Positions 38,060 to 44,717 are shown, numbered from the stretch's first letter. The stretch: 45,688 nucleotides of DNA from an uncultured bacterium (GCA_948469375.1 CAOKLO010000027.1:1-45688); one strand, 5' to 3'. A program made the numbers and translations. The notes: generated from the letters alone by a model not told the origin.

Positions 38060-38109
38060 ATACCGCAGAGAAATAGAGGGGATGGGCAGAGAGCAGAAAG
38101 GAGGATCAT

Positions 38110-38382
38110 ATGACCATATACGAGCTTTCATTGGAGTATGCGCAGACCTCGGCAGCTCTGTGGCGCCGCATTGTGGAGCTGGAGCAGGCGGCCAAGACGG
38201 AAGAGGACGAGATGGTGAAGCACCAATTGGAAGGCCGAGCCCGTTCTCTGCGCAGCATGTACCGGGACGCCCGGGAGGTTGCCCGGAATCTGGAACACTA
38301 CTATGACCGGCAGCCGCCGAAAAAAACCGTGGGCGTGAAACGAGGAAAAGGAGGCCGCAGCAATGCGCACAGTTTCGTATGA
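38110..38382 (+). CDS. Small helical protein
   Basis: A 90-residue protein: one long charged helix region (ALWRRIVELEQAAKTEEDEM, LEGRARSLRSMYRDAREVAR) with a basic end (KKTVGVKRGKGGR). GAAAGGAGG precedes the ATG, and it overlaps the sigma-like gene by 20 bases, so the two are co-translated. It could be a partner of that factor; no family recognised. Confidence 0.6.
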   Translation: MTIYELSLEYAQTSAALWRRIVELEQAAKTEEDEMVKHQLEGRARSLRSMYRDAREVARNLEHYYDRQPPKKTVGVKRGKGGRSNAHSFV

Positions 38383-38680
38383 TAACACGTTCGGCATGGT
38401 AGATTACGCCATGTATGCCGAGCTCATGGCGGATGACAACAAAGACCAGATCAACCGCCTCAAGCGCAATCTCACCCACGCCCTGCGGCATGACATCACT
38501 GCCCGGCAGCGGGAGTACATGCTGCTCTACTACGGGAAGTGCATGAGCATGGAGGCCATTGCCAAGCAGTTCGGGGTGAACAAGTCTACCGTGTCCCGCA
38601 CGCTGAAGCGGGGACGGCAGCGCCTGCACCGCTGCCTGCGCTACGGCGCGGCCAACCTGCTGGAACAGGCGAACAGTTAA
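38363..38680 (+). CDS. Sigma-70 region 4-like factor
   Basis: A 105-residue protein. TARQREYMLLYYGKCMSMEA, then IAKQFGVNKSTVSRTLKRGR form a sigma region 4 HTH with the usual R-x-R-L end (QRLHRCLRYG); the N-terminal half lacks an evident region 2. Such factors regulate late genes in some Firmicutes phages. Its location between fibre and lysis genes, inside the late operon, would allow self-reinforcing late expression or lysis timing. GGAGG lies seven bases upstream. Confidence 0.75.
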   Translation: MRTVSYDNTFGMVDYAMYAELMADDNKDQINRLKRNLTHALRHDITARQREYMLLYYGKCMSMEAIAKQFGVNKSTVSRTLKRGRQRLHRCLRYGAANLLEQANS

Positions 38681-38693
38681 GGAGGAGGATCCG

Positions 38694-39206
38694 ATGAGTT
38701 TGTTTTGGAACGAGAGCACCATCGACGGCATCCCGTGCAGCGTGACGGCCGTAGGCGGTCTGAAGGGCAATGTATACCATGTGACCATTGAGCGCAAACA
38801 TGCCAGCCTGGAGCAGATCGAGGCCATCAACTGGAAACGGCCCAGGCAGGATTGGAAGTGCCCGCTTCCCAAGGACTGCAGTTTTGATGTGACGGACATC
38901 CGCTACTCCATGAACGCCAAGGCCTACACTGTATCCCTTCAGCTGAAGGAGCAGTATCTGGGCGACATCTCCAGATACCAGGCGCAGATCGATGCGCTGG
39001 AGGAGGACCGGACCCGACTGGAATCGGACAGCGCGAATATGCAGGACACGATCCAGCAGCTGACGGGCCAGCTGGCCGAGGCGGACGAGACAGCCATCGC
39101 CCTCTTTGAGGAGCTGGAGGCGGCGCGGGCCGAAAATCCGGAGGCTGGGGAGCCGCCGGTGCCTGATGTGCTGGATCCTGCGGAGGCCGGGGAGGTGACA
39201 CAATGA
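38694..39206 (+). CDS. Hypothetical tail/late protein with coiled coil
   Basis: A 170-residue protein. The N-terminal part is beta-rich (FWNESTIDGIPCSVTAVGGL, NVYHVTIERKHASLEQIEAI, WKCPLPKDCSF); residues about 85-145 form a coiled coil (ISRYQAQIDALEEDRTRLES, QQLTGQLAEADETAIALFEE). The acidic Pro-rich end is flexible. Position suggests a tail fibre accessory. AAGGAGGAGG precedes the ATG. Confidence 0.6.
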   Translation: MSLFWNESTIDGIPCSVTAVGGLKGNVYHVTIERKHASLEQIEAINWKRPRQDWKCPLPKDCSFDVTDIRYSMNAKAYTVSLQLKEQYLGDISRYQAQIDALEEDRTRLESDSANMQDTIQQLTGQLAEADETAIALFEELEAARAENPEAGEPPVPDVLDPAEAGEVTQ

Positions 39207-39385
39207 GCGCCATCGCAAAGAGCTACTGGAGGAGCATCCAGCGGGGGGTTCGGGCATTCGCCGCTGTGCCGGCCAGCCAGAAAGAGGCCGTGCGCGTCCT
39301 GGCCCGGGCAGACGTGGAAACCGGACTGCTGGACCGAGCGGCATACCAGGATTTCATCGGGGAGGAGTACCCGGAGGCAGGCTGA
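39203..39385 (+). CDS. XkdX-like small late protein
   Basis: A 60-residue protein: IAKSYWRSIQRGVRAFAAVP and VLARADVETGLLDRAAYQDF have the XkdX pattern (short helix, then a turn with an acidic D/E-x-x-Y motif). These small proteins precede lysis genes in PBSX-like phages; role unknown. Start overlaps the previous stop by four bases. Confidence 0.65.
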   Translation: MSAIAKSYWRSIQRGVRAFAAVPASQKEAVRVLARADVETGLLDRAAYQDFIGEEYPEAG

Positions 39386-39398
39386 CGCAGCAGCTCCC

Positions 39399-39529
39399 GC
39401 TCCGGCCCTCCGCCGGGCGCCGCAAATCTTTATGAAAGTGAGTTGAAAACTTCCTCCTTGACGGCCCGGAACAGACGGGCAACACATCATCACGATGTGT
39501 CTATGCGGCGCCCGGCGGAGGGCCGGAGC
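39399..39529 (+). ncRNA. Multibranched structured RNA closed by a perfect 26-bp stem (predicted)
   Basis: The 26 bases at 39399-39424 are the exact reverse complement of 39504-39529. The 79 bases between hold three small hairpins: AAGT/ACTT (39436-39452), GCCCG/CGGGC (39464-39480) and ACACATC/GATGTGT (39482-39500). A stem this long with an ordered interior, in the gap between the XkdX-like gene and the lysis genes, is no terminator (no T-run) and does not code. It may be a cis-acting RNA (processing or stability element) or a DNA cruciform. Confidence 0.6.
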
Positions 39530-39591
39530 AGAACCTTGTATCAACTGGGGAACTCCTCCCGGCGGAGAGAGCCGGTATCAATGAGCAGGGG

Positions 39592-39918
39592 GTGACGAAA
39601 TTGGAGCATGAGGAGTTTGCGGTCCGCCTGGCGGAGGTGGAGGCCAGGAGCAAGTCCAACACCCACCGGCTGGACGAGATGGACAACAAGGTGGACACGC
39701 TCCAGCGGCTGACTACCGCCGTGGAGGTGATGGCCGCCGAGCAGAAACACCAGACTGAGACCATGGCGGAGATCAAAACGGACGTGACTGCCCTGGGGCA
39801 GAAAGTGGACGTTATCGAAAAGAAGCCGGGGAAGCGCTGGGAGGGCATCGTGGAAAAGGCTGTCTGGGCCGTCTGCGCCGCCGTCATTGCGTTCCTGCTG
39901 GCCAAAATCGGGCTGTGA
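39592..39918 (+). CDS. XhlA-like haemolysin/lysis accessory protein
   Basis: A 108-residue protein with an N-terminal coiled coil (FAVRLAEVEARSKSNTHRLD, EMDNKVDTLQRLTTAVEVMA) and one C-terminal membrane span (AVWAVCAAVIAFLLAKIGL), the layout of PBSX XhlA. It works with the holin in lysis. GTG start with GAGCAGGGG before it. Confidence 0.78.
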   Translation: MTKLEHEEFAVRLAEVEARSKSNTHRLDEMDNKVDTLQRLTTAVEVMAAEQKHQTETMAEIKTDVTALGQKVDVIEKKPGKRWEGIVEKAVWAVCAAVIAFLLAKIGL

Positions 39919-39932
39919 AAGGAGTACATGAG

Positions 39933-40133
39933 ATGAGCGACTACAGGAAGAACTGGTGGAGGGCGGCGGGCATCCGGGCCGTCAAGACCATGGCCCAGAC
40001 GGCGGTGGCTATGCTCCCCGCGGCGGCCACCATCGCGGCGGTGGACTGGGTGACGGTGGCGGGCACGGCGGCGCTGGCCGGCGTGGTGTCGGTGCTGACC
40101 TCGCTGGCGGGGCTGCCGGAGGTCAACGAGTAG
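39933..40133 (+). CDS. Phage holin (r1t type)
   Basis: A 66-residue protein: charged start (MSDYRKNWWRAAGIRAVKTM), two hydrophobic spans (AQTAVAMLPAAATIAAV and VAGTAALAGVVSVLTSLAGL) and a short acidic tail. The length and layout match r1t-type holins. It would open the membrane for the endolysin next to it. AAAGGAG precedes the ATG at 39933. Confidence 0.82.
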   Translation: MSDYRKNWWRAAGIRAVKTMAQTAVAMLPAAATIAAVDWVTVAGTAALAGVVSVLTSLAGLPEVNE

Positions 40134-40136
40134 CCC

Positions 40137-41456
40137 ATGGAGAACGCACGAAAGATATGGGACCACCTGACCGCCGCCGGGCTGACCCCGGCGGGGGCGG
40201 CGGGGCTCATGAGCAATCTGTACGCCGAGTCCGGGCTGAGGCCGGAGAACCTTCAGAACAGCTACGAGCGCAAGCTGGGCATGTCCGACGCCGACTACAC
40301 CGCCGCAGTGGACTGCGGGGCCTACACGGGTTTCGTCACCGATGGGGCCGGGTACGGGCTGGCCCAATGGACCTATCCCAGCAGGAAGGCCACCCTGCTG
40401 GCCTGCGCGCGGGCCCAGGGCCGCTCCATCGGCGACCTGGACATGCAGGTGGGGTATCTGCTCCAGGAGCTCCAGAGCCTGTTCCCGGCGGTGCTGAGGG
40501 CGCTGCGGACCACGGCCAACGTCCGGGAGGCCTCTGACCTGGTGCTGCTCCAGTTCGAGCGGCCCGTGGATCAGAGCGCGGCCAACTGCGCCCGGCGGGC
40601 GGGGTTCGCCCAGGAGTTCTACGACCAATTCGCAAAGGACGCAAAGGAGGAGAGCGGTTTGAAGCTGCTGGAATGTATCCTGACCGAAAACGAGTGCTAC
40701 CAGAAGCGGGTGAGGATCAAGCCCGTGGGCGTCATGGTCCACTCCACCGGGTGTAGCAACCCCAACCTGCGGCGGTATGTTCAGCCGGTGAAGTCCACAC
40801 TGGACCGGGAGGAGCTGCTGGCCGCCCTGGGTGTCAACCGCAACGGCAACAGCTGGAACCAGTTCCGCCCCGGCGGGCAGCAGGTGTGCGTCCACGGCTT
40901 CATCGGCAAACTGGCCGACGGCTCGGTGGCGGCGGTCCAGACCCTGCCCTGGGACGTCCGGGGCTGGCACAGCGGCTACGCCAACCGGAAGAGCACCACC
41001 AACGCCAATAAGCTGGGCTACATCGGCTTTGAGATGTGCGAGGATGACCTGACGGACCCGGTATACTTTGGGCAGGCGTACCAGGCGGCGGTGGAGCTGA
41101 CGGCCATGCTGTGCCGGGAGTACGGCCTGGACCCGCTGGCTGACGGGGTGGTCATCTGCCACCAGGACGGGTACAAAATGGGAATCGCCTGCAACCACGG
41201 GGACGTGTACAACTGGTTTCCCAAACACGGCAAGACGATGGATGACTTCCGGGCCGATGTGGCCCGGATCGTGGAAAAGGAGGACGATGAGATGAGGTAC
41301 TATAAGACGCTGGCCGACGTGCCGGAGTGGTACAGGCCCGCCGTGCAGAAGGCGGTGGACAAGGGGGCGCTCAACGGCGACGGAGACGGGCTGAACGTCT
41401 CCGAGGACCTGTGCAGGACCCTCACCGTGCTGGACCGGCTGGGGAAGCTGGACTGA
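40137..41456 (+). CDS. Two-domain endolysin (lysozyme-like plus amidase)
   Basis: A 439-residue protein with two lytic domains. Residues 1-160 match the phage tail lysozyme type: AGLMSNLYAESGLRPENLQN with the catalytic Glu (about E31), then GYGLAQWTYPSRKATLL. Residues about 180-375 are an N-acetylmuramoyl-L-alanine amidase: VGVMVHSTGC with a zinc His, GWHSGYANRKSTTNANKLGY and VVICHQDGYKMGIACNHGDV. The end (YKTLADVPEWYRPAVQKAVD) is a short domain often found in clostridial amidases. It lies after the holin and is followed by a terminator. Confidence 0.9.
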   Translation: MENARKIWDHLTAAGLTPAGAAGLMSNLYAESGLRPENLQNSYERKLGMSDADYTAAVDCGAYTGFVTDGAGYGLAQWTYPSRKATLLACARAQGRSIGDLDMQVGYLLQELQSLFPAVLRALRTTANVREASDLVLLQFERPVDQSAANCARRAGFAQEFYDQFAKDAKEESGLKLLECILTENECYQKRVRIKPVGVMVHSTGCSNPNLRRYVQPVKSTLDREELLAALGVNRNGNSWNQFRPGGQQVCVHGFIGKLADGSVAAVQTLPWDVRGWHSGYANRKSTTNANKLGYIGFEMCEDDLTDPVYFGQAYQAAVELTAMLCREYGLDPLADGVVICHQDGYKMGIACNHGDVYNWFPKHGKTMDDFRADVARIVEKEDDEMRYYKTLADVPEWYRPAVQKAVDKGALNGDGDGLNVSEDLCRTLTVLDRLGKLD

Positions 41457-41459
41457 CAG

Positions 41460-41493
41460 AACAGGGCCGGGAGTGCTCCCGGCCCTGTTTTTT
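41460..41493 (+). terminator. Late operon terminator
   Basis: CAGGGCCGGGAG (41462-41473) and CTCCCGGCCCTG (41476-41487) form a 12-bp stem followed by TTTTTT. It ends the late operon just behind the endolysin stop. Confidence 0.92.
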
Positions 41494-41554
41494 CTCTGCA
41501 ACGGGTAATTGGGTGTAGAGAAAACCTCAACTATGCAGCCAGCGGGAAACGTGG

Positions 41555-41820
41555 TATACTCGAATCTGTTATCAGGTAAGATTTTTTCAGGTCAGATATT
41601 TACTCCCAGGCCGCATCATGCCCTGGGAAGACTCGTCAGCATATAAAAGCAGCCGAAAGGCCATGGTGAAGCATCTCCACCTATCTGCATCCTGATACAT
41701 CTGCTAAAATAAGCATGGTTGTATCAGGGCGGAGTAAGTAAGGGCGGAGTAAGTAAGGGAGGACTGGCGATGGGGTAGGGGAAACCATGCCCTTCCGGTC
41801 TGGAAAAGCCTAGAAGTGGT
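41555..41820 (+). ncRNA. Structured non-coding RNA, unit 1 (predicted)
   Basis: Follows an extended -10 element TGGTATACT (41552-41560) without a clear -35. Downstream are TCCCAGG/CCTGGGA (41604-41628), a GCC-GAAA-GGC tetraloop hairpin (41652-41661), a 9-bp stem CCTGATACA/TGTATCAGG (41691-41728) and a tandem 15-base repeat GGGCGGAGTAAGTAA (41727-41756). No open frame has protein-like features. Ordered hairpins with a GNRA loop point to a functional RNA. Confidence 0.45.
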
Positions 41821-41823
41821 ATA

Positions 41824-41852
41824 TTGACACAGACGACAATTCATGGTATAGT
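41824..41852 (+). promoter_or_regulatory. Promoter 2 of the ncRNA locus
   Basis: TTGACA (41824-41829), 17-base spacer ending TGG, TATAGT (41847-41852): consensus -35 plus extended -10. No coding gene follows. Confidence 0.7.
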
Positions 41853-41858
41853 GATTAA

Positions 41859-42078
41859 AAAGTTTCTCGGGTGCGCCATGAGCGCCTCACAGTATCCGTG
41901 TGTCACTGGCAGTAGATCAGCGCGAGCCCCTTAAAAACGGGACGCAGAATTTTTTGACGCCTGGGCTTAGGCCGTTGAAAAGTTTTTGCGCCCATTTTTT
42001 GCGCATATTCAGCCCGGTGCGGAGGCTGGCCCAACCGGGGCCGCCCGTGAGAAGATTACAATATTTAGTAAAATCGTC
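41859..42078 (+). ncRNA. Non-coding RNA, unit 2 (predicted)
   Basis: The transcript from promoter 2 would begin GATTAAAAAG and hold GCGC/GCGC and GGCTTAGGCC pairings and two T-rich stretches (41948-41956, 41983-42000). No clear terminator is visible before promoter 3, so it may read on into units 3 and 4. No coding signal. Confidence 0.35.
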
Positions 42079-42108
42079 TTGACTTCATCAATATCCCTGT
42101 GGTATGGT
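42079..42108 (+). promoter_or_regulatory. Promoter 3 of the ncRNA locus
   Basis: TTGACT (42079-42084), 18-base spacer ending TGG, TATGGT (42103-42108). Confidence 0.6.
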
Positions 42109-42114
42109 GACAGT

Positions 42115-42400
42115 GTGATTGATTCTATGCGCGTTTCCTCTCCATGCGAGAGGGCAGGCCGCCCGTTGACCTGGGAGCGAAGGGTTTCGCATTGCGCACG
42201 TTTACGATACGCAGCCTTGCTCCAGCAAGGATAAGACCACGCGGTGCGTATCGGGTTTTCCTGGGTGCGGCTGGACCGTTGGCCGCTGCCCTTGTAGGGT
42301 TATTACGCCCGTTACTAACATTCGTGCCCTCCATGGGCGACATCAAAGCGGTACAATGGGGGCCAGCCGTCCTCATCGACAAAAAGAATGAACTTTCCCC
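42115..42400 (+). ncRNA. Structured non-coding RNA, unit 3 (duplicate of unit 4)
   Basis: The 5' end has GTGATTGATT, a GCGTT, hairpin CCTCTC/GAGAGG (42137-42153), CCTGGGA and CGCATTGC followed by ACGTT, in the same order and spacing as unit 4, in which the hairpin bases differ but pair. Then CGATACGCA and TGCGTATCG close a 9-bp stem (42205-42253) with an inner CCTTGC-TCCA-GCAAGG hairpin. GATTGATT to GCATTGC is 72 bases here and 70 in unit 4. Confidence 0.5.
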
Positions 42401-42402
42401 CG

Positions 42403-42431
42403 TTGACAGACGGGCGGCCCCGTGGTATAAG
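42403..42431 (+). promoter_or_regulatory. Promoter 4 of the ncRNA locus
   Basis: TTGACA (42403-42408), 17-base spacer ending TGG, TATAAG (42426-42431). Confidence 0.7.
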
Positions 42432-42437
42432 TGATCT

Positions 42438-42771
42438 TGTGATTGATTGCTTGTGCGTTCTCCGCTGAAATGCGGAGTCGGGCTGCTGGCCTGGGACCGG
42501 GGAGACACCCGCATTGCATACGTTGTTAAGATTCTACGCTTCAGCCATTCCGTGCGAGGGCCAAGGCTCCGCGGCTGTTGTTTCCTCCTCGGAGGGCAAC
42601 GGGGGCAGTGTGCCCATGGGCTGGAATTGAGATTTCAAGGCTCCACCAGAGAACGGTATTAGGCCCCAGCGGGCCATAATTGAAGACGAATCATCCGCCC
42701 CTTTACAAGGAGCGCGAAAAGTTTGACACCTGGATTCCAGGCAGCTCAGTTACTTTTCGCGCCCTTTTTTT
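42438..42771 (+). ncRNA. Structured non-coding RNA, unit 4 (about 335 nt)
   Basis: Begins TTGTGATTGATTGC, with hairpin CTCCGC/GCGGAG (42460-42477), CCTGGGA (42490) and CCCGCATTGC (42508-42517) as in unit 3. Further pairings include GGAGGGCAAC-type and GCCC-ATG-GGC hairpins. It ends in a large terminator (42712-42771). Size, gene-free setting and position beside the lysis cassette recall large ornate RNAs known from Firmicutes phages (ROOL, GOLLD), but no match is claimed. Confidence 0.5.
42712..42771 (+). terminator. Terminator of the ncRNA locus
   Basis: GCGCGAAAAGT (42712-42722) pairs with ACTTTTCGCGC (42752-42762), with an inner CCTGG-ATT-CCAGG hairpin, followed by CCTTTTTTT. Confidence 0.8.
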
Positions 42772-43316
42772 GTGCGCGAACACCTCCCGCTCCGCCAGGA
42801 GCACACCGCCGGATTTGCCCGCCGGCGGCCACGGGAGCCCAGGGCCACACAAGCCAGAACATGCCGAACACCCTCCCCGCCTTGAGGTCTGCGGGGACTC
42901 CAGGGACCAGGACCTCACGGGACCGTGGCAGCGGCCCCACCCCTGCGCACTGGCATTGCGCCAGTCCGGCTGTGCAGGGGCCAGCGCTTCCCACCCCCGG
43001 CCGGAGGGAACAAAGACACGTGCGGGCCTACCCGCAGCCGACGTTGAGCGGCCGTGTCAGCAGCAGTCCATACGGACAGGGTGAAGGCACCCAACGCTGT
43101 GTATTACTCACCTGAGCATAATTTCATAAAGGGAGACAGGGGCGCGCCGGCAGGTGCGCCCCGGCCCCCAAACCCTTACAGCCCCAATGGGTTCCAGCTT
43201 TCTACAAGGCAACAGAAAATGTTCGCCGTGGGAGAGACTGGGTAGAAAAGATAAAAATGCGCCAGTGGGTGGACTATGCCCACCGCAATATTTTTCGATT
43301 TTCAAGGAGTTGTTCC
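42772..43316 (+). other. GC-rich, hairpin-rich stretch without genes
   Basis: No frame looks like a protein. Hairpins include CGCCGG/CCGGCG (42808-42828), a long CCCCTGC/GCAGGGG arm enclosing ACTGG/CCAGT (about 42940-42980), GTCC-ATAC-GGAC (43067-43078) and GGGGCGC/GCGCCCC (43139-43162). GGGTGG/CCCACC with ATTTTT (about 43268-43296) may end transcripts before the recombinase gene. The integrase promoter is not evident. Confidence 0.4.
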
Positions 43317-44228
43317 ATGTCGATACAAGTGAAAAATCCCGGCATCTACAAGGCTCTGCTGGCCCAGCTGGACAAGACCGCCCGGCACAATAGGCAAGGG
43401 AGCTTCAAGACCAAGAAGCGGTACTATGACGCCATGAAACGCTTTTGCCGCTTTCTGGCTGACAACTTCCATCTGCAAAAACTGGCCAACGTCAACGGCA
43501 AGCACCTTGCCGCTTACGTGATCTATATGCAGGAGCAGGGTATGTCCGCCTCCACCATCAAAACCGACCTGGCCGCGATCCGGTTCTTCCATGATAAGAT
43601 GGAGCGAACGAAATACCATCTTCCCTCCAACGATGATCTGAGCGTGGACCTGGAGCGGCGTCGGTTCGGCGGCGTGGACCGGACCTGGAGCATGGATGAA
43701 TATTCCCGGTTCCGTGCCGCTTGTCTGGCCGATGGCAGGAATGACTATGCCGCCATTGCCTGCATCACCTGGTATGCTGGTCTGCGCATCCATGAGTGTT
43801 TCCGCATCGACACCGCCATTGCCGAACAGGCGCTGAGGGAGAACGCCATCACCATCAAGGGGAAGGGCGGGAAGGTTCGCACCGTCCCTATTTGTGGCAA
43901 TATCCGGTTGGAGCTGGAGAAGTTTCTGGCCGTGACGCCCCGGGGGCATAAGCTGTTTGTCCCGGACGATGTGCAGACACACAACGCAATCGGCCAGCTC
44001 CAGCAGTACATCTACAAGGTCCGGCCCACGGTCCAGGACGCTGGCTCCACCCGCCCCATGACCCACCACGGGCTCCGGCACACTTATGCCGCCAGGACGT
44101 GGCAGGAGCTGGTGGACAGTGGTGTGAGCCGGCTCAATGCCAGCTTGCTCGTGTCCCAGCTCCTGGGGCACGAGCGGCCGGATGTGACCACTACTTATTT
44201 GGCGTCTCTCAAGGAGGATAAATTTTGA
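43317..44228 (+). CDS. Second tyrosine recombinase (integrase)
   Basis: A 303-residue XerC/D-type recombinase without an arm-binding domain: SAM-like domain (about 10-105, KTKKRYYDAMKRFCRFLADN) and catalytic domain (120-300) with R157 in AGLRIHECF, K186 in GGKVRTVP, H251-x-x-R254 in HHGLRHTYAA, H285 in LLGHERPDV and Y294 in TTTYLAS. All residues are present, so it should be active. AAGGAG precedes the ATG. It ends 345 bases from the right attachment repeat. It may serve in excision, act on another site, or be left over from a second element that shared this tRNA target. Confidence 0.88.
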   Translation: MSIQVKNPGIYKALLAQLDKTARHNRQGSFKTKKRYYDAMKRFCRFLADNFHLQKLANVNGKHLAAYVIYMQEQGMSASTIKTDLAAIRFFHDKMERTKYHLPSNDDLSVDLERRRFGGVDRTWSMDEYSRFRAACLADGRNDYAAIACITWYAGLRIHECFRIDTAIAEQALRENAITIKGKGGKVRTVPICGNIRLELEKFLAVTPRGHKLFVPDDVQTHNAIGQLQQYIYKVRPTVQDAGSTRPMTHHGLRHTYAARTWQELVDSGVSRLNASLLVSQLLGHERPDVTTTYLASLKEDKF

Positions 44229-44380
44229 TGAAAAAAGAAGTGTTGACTCTCTATACAATGCTGTCCCAGGAGGACCGGGACAAGGTCGATGCGCAGATCC
44301 GTGCGCTTTTCGCAAAGAAGACCAATTCGCCCCGGACTGGGGACGAGCCCGAGGTTCTGGAACAGGAAGGCAGACACTAG
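44228..44380 (+). CDS. Small protein coupled to the second recombinase
   Basis: A 50-residue protein: MKKEVLTLYTMLSQEDRDKV, DAQIRALFAKK and an acidic end. Its ATG shares a base with the recombinase stop (TGATG), so the two are co-translated. A helical, charged protein of this size beside a recombinase could be a directionality or accessory factor; no family recognised. Confidence 0.6.
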   Translation: MKKEVLTLYTMLSQEDRDKVDAQIRALFAKKTNSPRTGDEPEVLEQEGRH

Positions 44381-44398
44381 GGCAGGATAACAAGTATG

Positions 44399-44428
44399 CA
44401 GGGAGCCGTGGGGAATACCCCGGCTCCC
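44399..44428 (+). terminator. Hairpin after the recombinase unit
   Basis: AGGGAGCC and GGCTCCCT with an inner GGGG/CCCC pairing form a strong stem; it lacks a long T-run. Probably the transcription end of the recombinase pair. Confidence 0.55.
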
Positions 44429-44429
44429 T

Positions 44430-44448
44430 GTGTGCAAATCCGTGTGCA
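44430..44448 (+). promoter_or_regulatory. Possible integrase arm-type sites, right end
   Basis: GTGTGCA at 44430-44436 and 44442-44448, 12 bases apart, matching the site at 3988-3994 near the left attachment repeat. Confidence 0.35.
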
Positions 44449-44534
44449 TTTAGCAAGGGGAAAAGCGGAAAACGCTCCACACAAAGCCGAATATTTTCGG
44501 CTTTCCATCTGCCTGAACCCGTTGCGGTTGTAGG

Positions 44535-44574
44535 GAAAAATCAGAACCCCTTGATTTTCAAGGGGTTCTGATTT
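44535..44574 (-). terminator. Phage-supplied terminator for tRNA-Leu(GAG)
   Basis: AAATCAGAACCCCTTGA and TCAAGGGGTTCTGATTT form a 17-bp stem with a 3-base loop, followed by TTCCC on the minus strand, right behind the tRNA CCA. It lies inside the prophage and replaces the host terminator stranded at 3854-3895. Confidence 0.85.
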
Positions 44575-44601
44575 GGTGCGGATGACGGGACTCGAACCCG
44601 T
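44573..44601 (-). repeat. Prophage attachment repeat (att), inside the tRNA-Leu gene
   Basis: Identical to 3900-3928 over 29 bases, covering CCA, the acceptor 3' strand and the T-arm of tRNA-Leu(GAG). Crossing over here keeps the tRNA intact because the phage brings the same 3' end. Confidence 0.85.
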
Positions 44602-44659
44602 ACGGCCGTGGGCCACTAGCACCTCAAGCTAGCCAGTCTACCAGTTCCAGCACATCCGC
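44574..44659 (-). tRNA. tRNA-Leu(GAG)
   Basis: Reading the minus strand, acceptor GCGGATG pairs with CATCCGC, followed by A and an encoded CCA. The anticodon arm GCTAG-CTTGAGGT-GCTAG shows GAG; a long variable arm (type II) and GGTTCGAGTCC T-loop are present. Its 3' end is the phage-derived attachment repeat. Confidence 0.93.
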
Positions 44660-44688
44660 ATAACCAAATGCCGGAGTCAACATGAGCT

Positions 44689-44717
44689 ATTATAGTGCCC
44701 GAAATTCATTTTGTCAA
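44689..44717 (-). promoter_or_regulatory. Promoter of tRNA-Leu(GAG)
   Basis: Minus strand TTGACA (44717-44712), 17-base spacer, TATAAT (44694-44689): full consensus. Confidence 0.88.

Larger units (their letters stand above)
3900..44601. mobile_element. Temperate contractile-tailed (myophage) prophage in tRNA-Leu(GAG)
   Basis: Bounded by the 29-bp repeats, about 40.67 kb apart. It holds all modules of a temperate Caudoviricetes phage in standard order: integrase, CI/Cro-like switch, replication, terminase, HK97-type head, contractile PBSX-like tail, baseplate, fibre, lysis. The only late gene on the minus strand is a small moron at 29413-29640. No inactivating lesion is visible in structural genes; the one frameshift in the tail chaperone is programmed and one early gene has a frameshift at a C-run. 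It could therefore be inducible (inference). Confidence 0.9.

Noticed and set aside
42680-43115. Two overlapping open frames of about 130 codons in the right intergenic region
   Set aside because: Pro/Arg/Gly-rich, no ribosome site, cross a terminator, and the bases form hairpins. Judged non-coding.
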